DNA of 47,072 nt from Candidatus Curtissbacteria bacterium RIFOXYA1_FULL_41_14 (lineage in GTDB: Bacteria; Patescibacteriota; Microgenomatia; Curtissbacterales; GWA2-41-24). Below are positions 15,237-21,919 of this stretch, one piece after another. The number at the start of each line of letters is the position of its first letter. Position 1 is the first letter of the stretch. The translations under genes were made by a program, and so were the position numbers. The stretch lies in contig MFCA01000013.1 in assembly GCA_001775095.1 (NCBI GenBank), forward strand, positions 22,618-69,689. The letters run 5' to 3'. Below the pieces are notes generated by a model. That model searched no databases. It saw only the letters and a program-made list of their open reading frames with translations, and had not been told where the DNA came from.

Positions 15237-15619
15237 GTCATTGCGAGGAGTCCTTCGACTTTGCTCAGGACGACGAAGCAATCTACCTGATGATTTCTTC
15301 ATAAAGATCCTTGAACTGCGGATTTTGTGACTTTATCAATTTTAATTTTTTTGTCCTCGACCCTGCTTTTAATTGTTTTTCTCTTCTGATTGTTGTTTCC
15401 GGGTCATTGTAAATTTCATAATAGACTAGTTTGAGAATGTTGTATTTTGAAGTAAAACTTGAGACTAATTTGTTCTTATGTTCATATATTCTCCTGATTA
15501 AATTATTGGTGATTCCAATATATAGAACTGTATTGGTGTAATTTGTTGCAATATAGACATAAAATTGTTTGTGCACCATAATTAAATGATAAGATTGCTG
15601 CACTTCGTTCGCAATGACA
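15237..15619. mobile_element. Palindromic element carrying a GIY-YIG gene in its loop (element 3)
   Basis: The left end (15237-15285) begins GTCATTGCGAGGAG and ends GAAGCAATCT. The right end (15592-15619) is its inverse, AGATTGCTGCACTTCGTTCG then CAATGACA. The left end contains a nested small palindrome GTCCT...AGGAC (15250-15271). The GIY-YIG gene on the minus strand ends exactly in the left arm. Confidence 0.7.
15283..15579 (-). CDS. Single-domain GIY-YIG endonuclease
   Basis: 98 aa from ATG 15579: KQFYVYIATNYTNTVLYIGITNNLIRRIYEHKNKLVSSF (GIY-YIG core, Arg in LIRRIYEH), YYEIYNDPETTIRREKQLKAGSRTKKLKLI (Glu in REKQL). The frame stays open upstream to 15993, but that extension crosses repeats and the T-box leader and has no family similarity, so the short start is used. 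The stop codon lies in the left repeat arm. It is a close paralogue of 13123-13407, with opposite orientation. Confidence 0.9.
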   Translation of the reverse strand: MVHKQFYVYIATNYTNTVLYIGITNNLIRRIYEHKNKLVSSFTSKYNILKLVYYEIYNDPETTIRREKQLKAGSRTKKLKLIKSQNPQFKDLYEEIIR

Positions 15620-15687
15620 CAGTGAAGAATTTTGAGGTTGGTATTGCTCACCGTCATTGCGGAGAGGGAGTCCCAGCGTAACTCATC

Positions 15688-15736
15688 GTCATTGCGAGGA
15701 GTCCTTCGACTTTGCTCAGGACGACGAAGCAATCTA
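15688..15736. repeat. Exact 49-nt direct copy of 15237-15285
   Basis: Identical to the left end of element 3, including the nested GTCCTTCGACTTTGCTCAGG core. A degenerate start of the same repeat (GTCATTGCGG, 15653-15662) precedes it. The 15580-15760 gap therefore consists of repeat ends and fragments with no gene. Confidence 0.9.
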
Positions 15737-15759
15737 TTCAATAAAGAGCTTCGGTATAC

Positions 15760-15788
15760 TTGTGTTACAAAATTAGCCGCGTTATAAT
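15760..15788 (+). promoter_or_regulatory. Promoter of the csaA-proS T-box operon
   Basis: TTGTGT (15760-15765), 17-bp spacer, consensus TATAAT (15783-15788). Predicted transcript start near 15795, giving a leader of about 240 nt. Confidence 0.7.
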
Positions 15789-15794
15789 AGTTTC

Positions 15795-16034
15795 GAAACT
15801 GTGAAGGAGTATCCCGCTCCGGAGCTGACAGGGATAAAAACCTAGTCCGTTGGCAACGTAAACGCCGCAAATGAGGTCGATGTCGAAACAAGTAAGCACC
15901 TGCTTCGCCTCGCGCTAGAGAGATTTTAGTGCTCGCTCGCAGAAGCTTGCCTTCGCCTTCGGCGAACGTAGGGTGGTACCACGAAGTTTGCACCTTCGTC
16001 CTTACACTAAGGTGTAAGAGAGGAGGTGTTTTTT
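15795..16034 (+). promoter_or_regulatory. Proline T-box riboswitch with combined terminator and SD sequestrator
   Basis: Binds uncharged tRNA to control csaA-proS. The T-box core AGGGTGGTACCACG is at 15970-15983. The antiterminator fold is AGG/CCT, the bulge with TGGT for the tRNA NCCA end, and ACGAAG (15981-15986) pairing with CTTCGT (15994-15999). The competing fold pairs CACCTTC (15991-15997) with GGAGGTG (16022-16028), stacked on CTTACAC/GTGTAAG (16001-16018), and is followed directly by six T (16029-16034). GGAGGTG is also the csaA SD. At the 5' end, AGTA (15808-15811) and ATCCC/GGGAT (15811-15835) form a very short Stem I; the opposite loop holds CCT followed by A (15841-15843), a proline codon. 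A CCGTT hairpin (15847-15858) resembles the F-box. Confidence 0.88.
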
Positions 16035-16035
16035 A

Positions 16036-16368
16036 ATGGCGACAATTGACGATTTTGGCAAGATCGATGTTCGGGTAGGAAAAATTATCGGAGTTGAAGA
16101 TTTTCCCGAAGCACGTAAACCTTCTTATAAATTAACGATCAATTTCGGTAAAGAGATAGGAATCAAACGATCAAGCGCTCAACTTGTCGATCTCTACACA
16201 AAAGAGGAATTAGAAGGTAAACTGGTTTTAGGTGTGGTAAATCTGGCGCCAAGACAAATCGGGCCTTTTGTATCGGAAGTTCTGACTTTGGGGGTGCCAG
16301 ATGATGAACATAAATGTATTTTAGTTGTACCTGATAAAAAGGCTTCTTTAGGAGCAAAGTTATATTAA
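16036..16368 (+). CDS. csaA: CsaA-like tRNA-binding protein
   Basis: 110 aa, one OB-fold tRNA-binding domain of the CsaA/Trbp111 type: MATIDDFGKIDVRVGKIIGVEDFPEARKPSYKLTINFGKEIGIKRSSAQLVDLY...VLGVVNLAPRQIGPFVSEVLTLGVPD. Length and the FPEAR and IKRSSAQ blocks match Bacillus CsaA. The family binds the outside corner of tRNA and has been described as chaperone-like. Its stop is one base before the proS start, and both are under the T-box, so a role assisting tRNA handling with ProRS is a fair inference. The SD GGAGGTG lies within the T-box hairpin. Confidence 0.93.
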   Translation: MATIDDFGKIDVRVGKIIGVEDFPEARKPSYKLTINFGKEIGIKRSSAQLVDLYTKEELEGKLVLGVVNLAPRQIGPFVSEVLTLGVPDDEHKCILVVPDKKASLGAKLY

Positions 16369-16369
16369 T

Positions 16370-17608
16370 ATGAAATACAGTCAGCTTTTTGGGAAAACTC
16401 AAAGGCAGACACCGAAGGATGAGACCTCGGTTAATGCCAAACTATTAATCCGTGCCGGATTTATCGATAAATTAATGGCCGGGTCGTATTCACTCCTGCC
16501 CCTTGGATTTCGGGTCGTTGGGAAAATCGAGCAAATTATCCGCGAAGAGATGGATAAAGTAGGCGCGCAGGAAATTTTGATGCCGCTTTTGCATCCTAAG
16601 GCGATCTGGAACGAGACTGGCCGTTGGGAAACAGCCAAAGAGGTTATGTTTCAATTTAAAAAGGATAAAAAAGAATTTGCATTGTCTTTTACACACGAAG
16701 AGATCCTTTTGGATTTAGTCAGAAAGCATGTGCAGACCTATCACGAATTTCCTCTTAAGCTATACCATTTTTCAACCAAGTTCAGAAACGAACTTCGGGC
16801 GAAATCAGGGATACTTCGCGCTAGGGAATTTTTGATGAAGGATCTCTACAGCGTGCATACAGCCGAAAAGGATCTGGATAAATATTATTGGGAGGTTGCT
16901 GACTCTTATCTTAAAGTGTTCAAAAGGGTTGGTCTTGAGGCAAAAATTGTTGAAGCGGCCGGCGGCGTGTTTACCCGAAGTCATACTCATGAGTTTCAGG
17001 TATTGTCTGAAGCCGGTGAAGATACTATTTATTGGTGCGATTCTTGTGATTTTGCCCAAAATAAAGAGATTGCCCAGGGGAAAAGCGGCGAGGTTTGTCC
17101 GAAGTGCAAGAAAGGCAAGATTGCCGAGAGCAAATCAATTGAAGTTGGTAATATTTTTAGATTTGGGACGGTTTACAGTGAAAAAATGAATGTTACATAT
17201 ACAGATCGCGACGGCAAGAAAAAGCCTGCTTATCTAGGCAGTTATGGTATCGGAGTGACAAGATTAATGGGAACTTTGGTCGAGGTTTCTAATGATGAGA
17301 AAGGAATTATTTGGCCGGAGCAAGTGACGCCGTATCAGGTGCACTTGCTAGTGATAAGTGATAAGTCTCAAGTGATAAGTCAAGCGCAGGAAATTTATCA
17401 AAAACTGCAAAAAGCGGGTATCGAGGTATTGTTTGATGACCGAAAAGACGTCTCTGCCGGTGAAAAATTCGCGGATTGTGATTTAATTGGAATTCCAGTG
17501 AGGTTGGTTGTGTCGGACAAAACTGGCAAAGGGAAAGTTGAGTGGAAGGAAAGAGATAAAGGAAAAGTGGAAATTTTGACAATCGACGAGGTAATTAAAA
17601 GAGTTTAG
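16370..17608 (+). CDS. proS: Prolyl-tRNA synthetase, form without the editing insertion
   Basis: Class II synthetase charging tRNA-Pro. Motif 2 region KFRNELRAKSGILRAREFLMKDLYS and motif 3 GSYGIGVTRLMGTLVE are clear; the anticodon-binding domain follows (YQVHLLVISDK...VLFDDRKDVSAGEKFADCDLIGIPVRLVV). At 412 aa it lacks the INS/YbaK-like editing domain of standard bacterial ProRS (about 570 aa). Instead there is a possible zinc site, CDSC...CPKC, near residues 224-246. LVISDKSQVISQAQ is encoded by AAGTGATAAGT microrepeats, but similar strands occur normally here. It is translated directly after csaA. Confidence 0.97.
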   Translation: MKYSQLFGKTQRQTPKDETSVNAKLLIRAGFIDKLMAGSYSLLPLGFRVVGKIEQIIREEMDKVGAQEILMPLLHPKAIWNETGRWETAKEVMFQFKKDKKEFALSFTHEEILLDLVRKHVQTYHEFPLKLYHFSTKFRNELRAKSGILRAREFLMKDLYSVHTAEKDLDKYYWEVADSYLKVFKRVGLEAKIVEAAGGVFTRSHTHEFQVLSEAGEDTIYWCDSCDFAQNKEIAQGKSGEVCPKCKKGKIAESKSIEVGNIFRFGTVYSEKMNVTYTDRDGKKKPAYLGSYGIGVTRLMGTLVEVSNDEKGIIWPEQVTPYQVHLLVISDKSQVISQAQEIYQKLQKAGIEVLFDDRKDVSAGEKFADCDLIGIPVRLVVSDKTGKGKVEWKERDKGKVEILTIDEVIKRV

Positions 17609-17620
17609 TCCCTGTATCTT

Positions 17621-17824
17621 CTAAACTTTAAGACCATCAGTTTTCATTGACGGTCGCGTTTTAACTACTCTGGCTCCTACTGCTTGTCCGGCTATTTTGG
17701 AGAGTTCACTTATACTTGGGGGTGTGGGTAAAACTACCCCGCCAAAGTTATCTTGGGGTTCTCTGAGATGCACGGGCTTATTTCTTCTCTTTGGACGTTT
17801 GCCTTCGTTAAATCGTTCTACCAT
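17621..17824 (-). CDS. Hypothetical small basic protein, 67 aa
   Basis: Reading frame MVERFNEGKRPKRRNKPVHLREPQDNFGGVVLPTPPSISELSKIAGQAVGARVVKTRPSMK. Composition is protein-like, but there is no recognisable family, no SD before its ATG, and a terminator-like hairpin with seven T immediately upstream on its own strand. It may be a real attenuated gene or a chance frame; I lean slightly to real because of its sequence texture. Confidence 0.35.
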   Translation of the reverse strand: MVERFNEGKRPKRRNKPVHLREPQDNFGGVVLPTPPSISELSKIAGQAVGARVVKTRPSMKTDGLKV

Positions 17825-17827
17825 CTT

Positions 17828-17859
17828 AAAAAAAGCAAAGCGCCGACTGCGCTTGCTTT
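17828..17859 (-). terminator. Rho-independent terminator (minus-strand sense)
   Basis: Read on the minus strand: AAAGCAAGCGC, loop AGTCG, GCGCTTTGC, then T7. The stem has one bulge. In plus-strand sense the stem is followed only by TTT, so it would work weakly for proS. No obvious minus-strand gene lies upstream, so the transcript it would end is unknown. Confidence 0.65.
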
Positions 17860-17918
17860 GAATATAAGGTTAACAAAGGAACTCATGGGTTGTCAAGATT
17901 CCAAAAAGTAGATTGTAT

Positions 17919-18002
17919 ATATCAGCAGGTCGCCTTGACACAGAACCATCGTCGAGCTTGACTCGACTTTGGTTCTTCATGTCAATGGCGCTCCTCTGAT
18001 AT
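17919..18002. repeat. ATATCAG-family extended hairpin, copy 1
   Basis: 84 nt. Outer arms begin ATATCAGCAGGTCGCC and end GGCGCTCCTCTGATAT; inner stems AGAACC/GGTTCT and GTCGAG/CTCGAC complete the rod. The second copy is at 26257-26317. Its right end supplies a TATAAT (18000-18005) shortly upstream of tig, so the repeat may provide a -10 element. Confidence 0.85.
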
Positions 18003-18041
18003 AATCTCTCGCATAGCTCGAAATTATAATTCTTGTTTAAC

Positions 18042-19232
18042 ATGCAATATTTGGTAACGCGCGGCGAAAAGGGGAAGGTTGAAGTTAAGGTCGATGTAGC
18101 CAAAGCGGGATTTATTGAAGCTTATGGTAAGGTACTTAAAAAGCTGGGGACGGAGACAAAGATTGCTGGCTTTAGACCCGGAAAAGTTCCAACTGAAATT
18201 TTGGAACAGAAGTTAGGCTCAGGCAAGCTTTTAAATGAGACAGCCGGTACGTTGGTCTCCAAACACCTTTCGGAAATTCTTTCCAAGGAAAAATTAATCC
18301 CTTTAGACTCTCCAAAGATTGCCATAGGTTCTCTGGCAAAAGCCTCACCTTTTTCATTTACCGCTACTTTTACCAACAAGCCGCAGATTAAACTTGGCGA
18401 TTGGAAAAAGATAAAAGCCCAGAAGGTTAAGGCTAAAGAAGTTACCGAGTCTGATATCGAACAGTCGATTAAGAATATATTTGAGGCATGGGTAAATCGG
18501 AAATCGGAGGTCGGAGGTCAGAAGTCAGAGAAGACTACAACCATTGGAGATACCGAAGGGGAAGCTGAAGACGATGAGGGTAAGGGAAAATTCATTTATG
18601 ATGCGCATGGAAACAAAATATATATAAAAGATGAGAAAGAGTCAAAGAGTCAAAGAGTCAAAGAGTCAAAGTTTAAAGTGAAAAGTGGAAGTCCTTCGAC
18701 TAACGCTCAGGACGAAATTGATGACAATTTCGCTAAGGTGATTGGAGCAAGAGACCTCGCGCACCTGAAAGAGCTTGTAAAGCGTGATTTGGAGACACTG
18801 ATTGCCAATCAAGTCGAGGCTAAACTTGAACAGGAAATTTTTGACAAAATTCTTGAGATCGGCAGCTGCGATGTGCCCGACATTTTGGTTGATGATGAGA
18901 TGAATCGAATTTTGGTACGCCTGAATTCAGAACTAGAACGTCAAAAAAAGAAACTTAACGATTATTTGAGCGAGCAGAATACGACTCTTGATGCCTTAAA
19001 GGCCAAATGGCGGCCCCAGGCAGAAAAAAATGTCAAAATCTCATTAATTTTGGATGAAATCGGAAAAAGTGAGAAGGTTCAAGTTTTGCCAGAAGAGGTT
19101 GGGCAAGCCTTAAAAGGTGTTAGCGAGACAAACCTTTCTGAGGAACAAAGAAAAGATCTTGAGAGATATTTGGCATTTAGTATATTCCAGGCGAAAACCC
19201 TCGATTTAGTTAAAAAAACTGTAACATCTTAA
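18042..19232 (+). CDS. tig: Trigger factor without PPIase domain
   Basis: Ribosome-associated chaperone. The ribosome-docking signature GFRPGKVP is at residues 43-50 and the N-terminal domain is complete. The FKBP-type PPIase domain expected next is not recognisable. Instead, residues about 155-225 are low-complexity and charged (KSEVGGQKSEKTTTIGDTEGEAEDDEGKG, ESKSQRVKESK, GSPSTNAQDE), partly encoded by AAAGAGTC tandem repeats (18636-18671) and a small palindrome (18691-18713). The C-terminal helical arms follow (VEAKLEQEIFDKILEIGSCDVPDILVDDEMNRIL...). ATG 18042 is preferred over TTG 18033. Confidence 0.92.
   Translation: MQYLVTRGEKGKVEVKVDVAKAGFIEAYGKVLKKLGTETKIAGFRPGKVPTEILEQKLGSGKLLNETAGTLVSKHLSEILSKEKLIPLDSPKIAIGSLAKASPFSFTATFTNKPQIKLGDWKKIKAQKVKAKEVTESDIEQSIKNIFEAWVNRKSEVGGQKSEKTTTIGDTEGEAEDDEGKGKFIYDAHGNKIYIKDEKESKSQRVKESKFKVKSGSPSTNAQDEIDDNFAKVIGARDLAHLKELVKRDLETLIANQVEAKLEQEIFDKILEIGSCDVPDILVDDEMNRILVRLNSELERQKKKLNDYLSEQNTTLDALKAKWRPQAEKNVKISLILDEIGKSEKVQVLPEEVGQALKGVSETNLSEEQRKDLERYLAFSIFQAKTLDLVKKTVTS
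18691..18713. repeat. Small TTCGAC/CTCAGG palindrome inside tig
   Basis: GTCCTTCGACT, then AAC, then GCTCAGGAC: the same mini-element nested in the repeats at 15250-15271 and 15701-15722. Here it is coding (SPSTNAQD). Confidence 0.85.
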
Positions 19233-19260
19233 TATTTCTAATTTCCATCCAACACGGATC

Positions 19261-19289
19261 TTGTGGTGAAAAATCACAAACGTTATAAT
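19261..19289 (+). promoter_or_regulatory. Predicted promoter with inverted repeats in the spacer
   Basis: TTGTGG (19261-19266), 17-bp spacer, TATAAT (19284-19289). Inside lie TTGTG/CACAA (19261-19265, 19275-19279) and GTGA/TCAC, which could be an operator overlapping the -35 element. Confidence 0.6.
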
Positions 19290-19353
19290 ATAAAGTCGAT
19301 AATATCAACAGAAATGATGGACTCCCTCGATTTTCGGAGGGTAAAGAAAGGAT

Positions 19354-20211
19354 GTGTATGAACAATTGGCGCAAAAAATCATTGTTACCCATTATTCCCC
19401 GGATTTTGACGGAATTCCGGCTATCTGGCTTCTAAAAAAATTTCACCCAGACTTTAAAAGCGCAAAGATTGCATTTGTTCCGGCAGGTGACTCAACGTAT
19501 AACAATGAATCGGTTGATTCAAACCCCGATATCTTGCATGTTGATGTTGGCATGGGTAAATTTGACCACCATCACACAGACTCCCACACTTGTGCAGCAA
19601 AGCTTATACATGAGTGGTTGGTAAAAGAGGGCTATATTTCCCAAGATGACGAGGCAGTTACTAGACTAGTTGAGGTTATTACCCAGATTGATCATGGCTG
19701 GGATAACTACAAGTGGTGTGAGCCGGCAGACGACCGCTATGAATTTTTATTCCACAATGTTCTTTTAGGTTGGAAAATTCTTTATCCGAAACAGGATGAA
19801 AAATATATCGAGTGGACGATAAATGCACTGGAGGCGATCTACAAATTATTGCAGTTAAAAGTTATCGCCGAAAGAGAAATTCGGGAAGGCAAAAAGTTCA
19901 AAACCAGATGGGGAGAAGGGGTCGCTGTTTATACTCATAACGATCTTATTTTGGATCTGGCTATTAAGAACGGCTATGCGGTAGTCCTTAGAAAGGACCC
20001 GGATAGAGGAAATGTCAGAGTAAACGGTTCCAACACAAAAAATGTCGATTTAACAGGCGCGTACGAGTTGGTTCGTGAAAAAGATCCGGAAGCGACCTGG
20101 TTTTTGCACTCTTCAAAAGTGCTGTTGCGTAATGGTTCTTCTCGAAATCCCGTTATGAAGCCGACTAAATTGACGATTGACGAGATGGTCGAGATACTGG
20201 AAAAAGCATAG
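19354..20211 (+). CDS. Putative DHH/MYG1-like phosphoesterase
   Basis: 285 aa. Motif-like segments THYSPDFDGIPAIWLL, ILHVDVGMGKFDHHHTDSHTCAAKLIHEWL and QIDHGWDNYKW give a spaced set of Asp/His as in DHH and MYG1 (UPF0160) metal-dependent phosphoesterases. The C-terminal half (VAVYTHNDLILDLAIKNGYAVVLRKDPDRGNVRVNGSN) also matches that general design of an active-site domain plus a substrate-binding domain. The substrate (nuclease, pyrophosphatase or exopolyphosphatase) is unknown. The GTG start at 19354 follows GAAAGGA. It has its own predicted promoter at 19261. Confidence 0.6.
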   Translation: MYEQLAQKIIVTHYSPDFDGIPAIWLLKKFHPDFKSAKIAFVPAGDSTYNNESVDSNPDILHVDVGMGKFDHHHTDSHTCAAKLIHEWLVKEGYISQDDEAVTRLVEVITQIDHGWDNYKWCEPADDRYEFLFHNVLLGWKILYPKQDEKYIEWTINALEAIYKLLQLKVIAEREIREGKKFKTRWGEGVAVYTHNDLILDLAIKNGYAVVLRKDPDRGNVRVNGSNTKNVDLTGAYELVREKDPEATWFLHSSKVLLRNGSSRNPVMKPTKLTIDEMVEILEKA

Positions 20212-20330
20212 CAATTTTTAATTTACAATTTTCAATTTTCATTGAATTTTCAATGATTTTAATTTTTGAAATTGAAACATTAAGATTTGATTGAAAATTT
20301 CAAATTGATAATTGAAAATTTTCTAGATGG
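20212..20330. repeat. AATTTTCAATTTTC microrepeat gap
   Basis: Built of ATTTTCAATTTTC and its complement TTGAAAATT, so the gap as a whole is partly self-complementary. No gene seen. Confidence 0.65.
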
Positions 20331-20384
20331 ATGCTTAACAAAGCCAAATGGTTAGCAAAAGAAGCAGGTTTAAGGATTAAGTAT

Positions 20385-20723
20385 ATGACTAGTAAAGATT
20401 GTATTTTCTGTAAAATCATAAAGGGCGAGATTAAAGTCGAGCCGATAATAGAGTCCAAGCTAGTTATAGCTTTTAACGATACTAATCCAGTTGCCGCGAC
20501 TCACATATTAATCGTGCCAAAGAAGCACATCGAATCGGTAGCTACGATCGAAGATAGCGATGCGGATGAAATAATTGAGATGTTTTCGGTTGCGAATAAA
20601 ATCGTTAGAGAGCGGAAATTGAGTGCTTACCGATTGACATTTAACGGCGGAAGTTATCAGCATGTAGGACATCTTCATATGCATTTATTAGCGGGAGGTA
20701 AAATAGAATGGTCGAGATTGTGA
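20385..20723 (+). CDS. HIT-family nucleotide hydrolase/transferase
   Basis: 112 aa from ATG 20385 (MTSKDCIFCKIIKGEI), the usual HIT start; AAGGA at 20372-20376 supports it, while the upstream ATG 20331 has no SD. The family motif HxHxH is GHLHMHLLAGG. The CIFCKII opening keeps a Cys pair seen in zinc-binding HINT-like members. Substrate is probably an adenosine phosphoramidate or dinucleoside polyphosphate. rpsU follows after 17 bases. Confidence 0.95.
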   Translation: MTSKDCIFCKIIKGEIKVEPIIESKLVIAFNDTNPVAATHILIVPKKHIESVATIEDSDADEIIEMFSVANKIVRERKLSAYRLTFNGGSYQHVGHLHMHLLAGGKIEWSRL

Positions 20724-20740
20724 GGGGGTGTTTTTTATAA

Positions 20741-20929
20741 ATGACGAAGGTTGTGGCCCAACCGGGTGAATCAGTCGAGTCTTTGATTCGTAAATTTAAC
20801 AAGAAGGTTCAAAGTGAAGGTATTATGGTGGAGATTAAAAAACGGGAATATTATTTGAAGCCATCACTCAAGAAACAGCAAAAAATTCAACTTGCTCGTA
20901 AAAAATATATCGCCAGAAAATTTAAGTAA
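20741..20929 (+). CDS. rpsU: 30S ribosomal protein S21
   Basis: 62 aa: ESVESLIRKFNKKVQSEGIMVEIKKREYYLKPSLKKQQKIQLARKKY is standard bS21. GGGGGTG is the SD. yqeY begins one base after its stop, the same rpsU-yqeY order as in many bacteria. Confidence 0.95.
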   Translation: MTKVVAQPGESVESLIRKFNKKVQSEGIMVEIKKREYYLKPSLKKQQKIQLARKKYIARKFK

Positions 20930-20930
20930 A

Positions 20931-21383
20931 ATGTCGATACTTAACGACAAGATACATAAGGAACTAACAGATGCCTTGAAACAAAAGGACGAGGTGCGGG
21001 TGTCGACACTTCGTTTTTTAATTTCCCACCTCGAAAATGCCAGAATTGCCAAAGGAGCAGATCTTGGAGATGGAGAGATCTTGGATGAGATTGCAAAAGA
21101 TGCAAAACGTCATAGAGAATCGATCGATGCCTTTAAAAAAGCGGAGCGCAGTGAACTCGTTAGCGCAGAAACAGCGCAACTTAAGGTTTTGGAGGGGTAT
21201 CTTCCCAAACAATTATCGGGAGAGGAAATTGGCAAAATCGTTGACGAGGTAATTTCCGAGCTTAGCCCGTCAAGTATAGCTGATACGGGCAAGGTGATAG
21301 GCGCTGTGATGAGTCGTGTTAAAGGACAAGCTGACGGAACGCAAGTATCTGTAATTGTCAAAGAAAAGCTCAAAGGAAAATAA
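20931..21383 (+). CDS. yqeY: YqeY/GatB-tail-like protein
   Basis: 150 aa, all-helical YqeY: LNDKIHKELTDALKQKDEVRVSTLRFLISHLENARIAKG, then EILDEIAKDAKRHRESIDAFKKAERSELVSAETAQLKVLEGYLPKQLSGEEI and DTGKVIGAVMSRVKGQADGTQVSVIVKEKL. It resembles the GatB C-terminal tRNA-contacting region. The ATG at 20931 is chosen; an upstream GTG frame lies inside rpsU. Function unclear in all bacteria. Confidence 0.95.
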   Translation: MSILNDKIHKELTDALKQKDEVRVSTLRFLISHLENARIAKGADLGDGEILDEIAKDAKRHRESIDAFKKAERSELVSAETAQLKVLEGYLPKQLSGEEIGKIVDEVISELSPSSIADTGKVIGAVMSRVKGQADGTQVSVIVKEKLKGK

Positions 21384-21460
21384 TTTCCAATTACCAATTC
21401 CCAAATTCCAAAGATAGGACTAAAATTGGAGTTTGGTGTTTGGAGTTTGTTTATTATTCT

Positions 21461-21874
21461 ATGGTCAATGTTCTTATAAAAACTGATACTCGTTATCCGG
21501 TCAATAGAAAGATAATCAGAAAAGCGATATTGGATACTTTTAAAAGATACAAGATTGAGAAGATTGATGCGGAAGTTTCCGTAGCGGTTGTCGGTAAGCG
21601 GAAAATGGATAGTCTCTGCCGAAAATACTTGAAGGATGAAAAAAACCATCAAGTTTTGGCTTTCGCGCTTGAAGAGGTAGTTGGAAGTCAGATGGAACGA
21701 GCTCAGGCGGGTTTCGTCAATCCTCCTGATGAAATTTTGCGGCTTGGTGACGTTGTTCTGTGCTGGCCACAACTTTTAGAGGAAGCAGCAAAAGATAATA
21801 TCATGGTCGACGAGGAACTTTACAGGCTGACTTTACATGGAATGGAGCATTTATTTGGGGAACACCATGAATAA
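21461..21874 (+). CDS. ybeY: Endoribonuclease YbeY
   Basis: rRNA maturation and quality-control metallo-endoribonuclease. The zinc motif is LTLHGMEHLFGEHHE, close to the classical HGxLHLxGYDH but with Glu-His and EHH replacements that keep three His. LGDVVLCWPQLLEEAAK precedes it as expected. The N-terminus is short (MVNVLIKTDTRYPVNRKIIRKAIL). ATG 21461 is the natural start. The gap upstream (21384-21440) is CCAATTACCAATTCC microrepeat text. Confidence 0.92.
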   Translation: MVNVLIKTDTRYPVNRKIIRKAILDTFKRYKIEKIDAEVSVAVVGKRKMDSLCRKYLKDEKNHQVLAFALEEVVGSQMERAQAGFVNPPDEILRLGDVVLCWPQLLEEAAKDNIMVDEELYRLTLHGMEHLFGEHHE

Positions 21875-21919
21875 GTTAATTTTCAATTTTCAATTTTCAA
21901 TTTTCAATTGTTTCTGAAT

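Noticed and set aside
15283-15993. Long 236-aa minus-strand frame containing a GIY-YIG domain
   Set aside because: Only the last 98 residues resemble the family; the upstream part translates repeats and the T-box leader, so the start was set at 15579.
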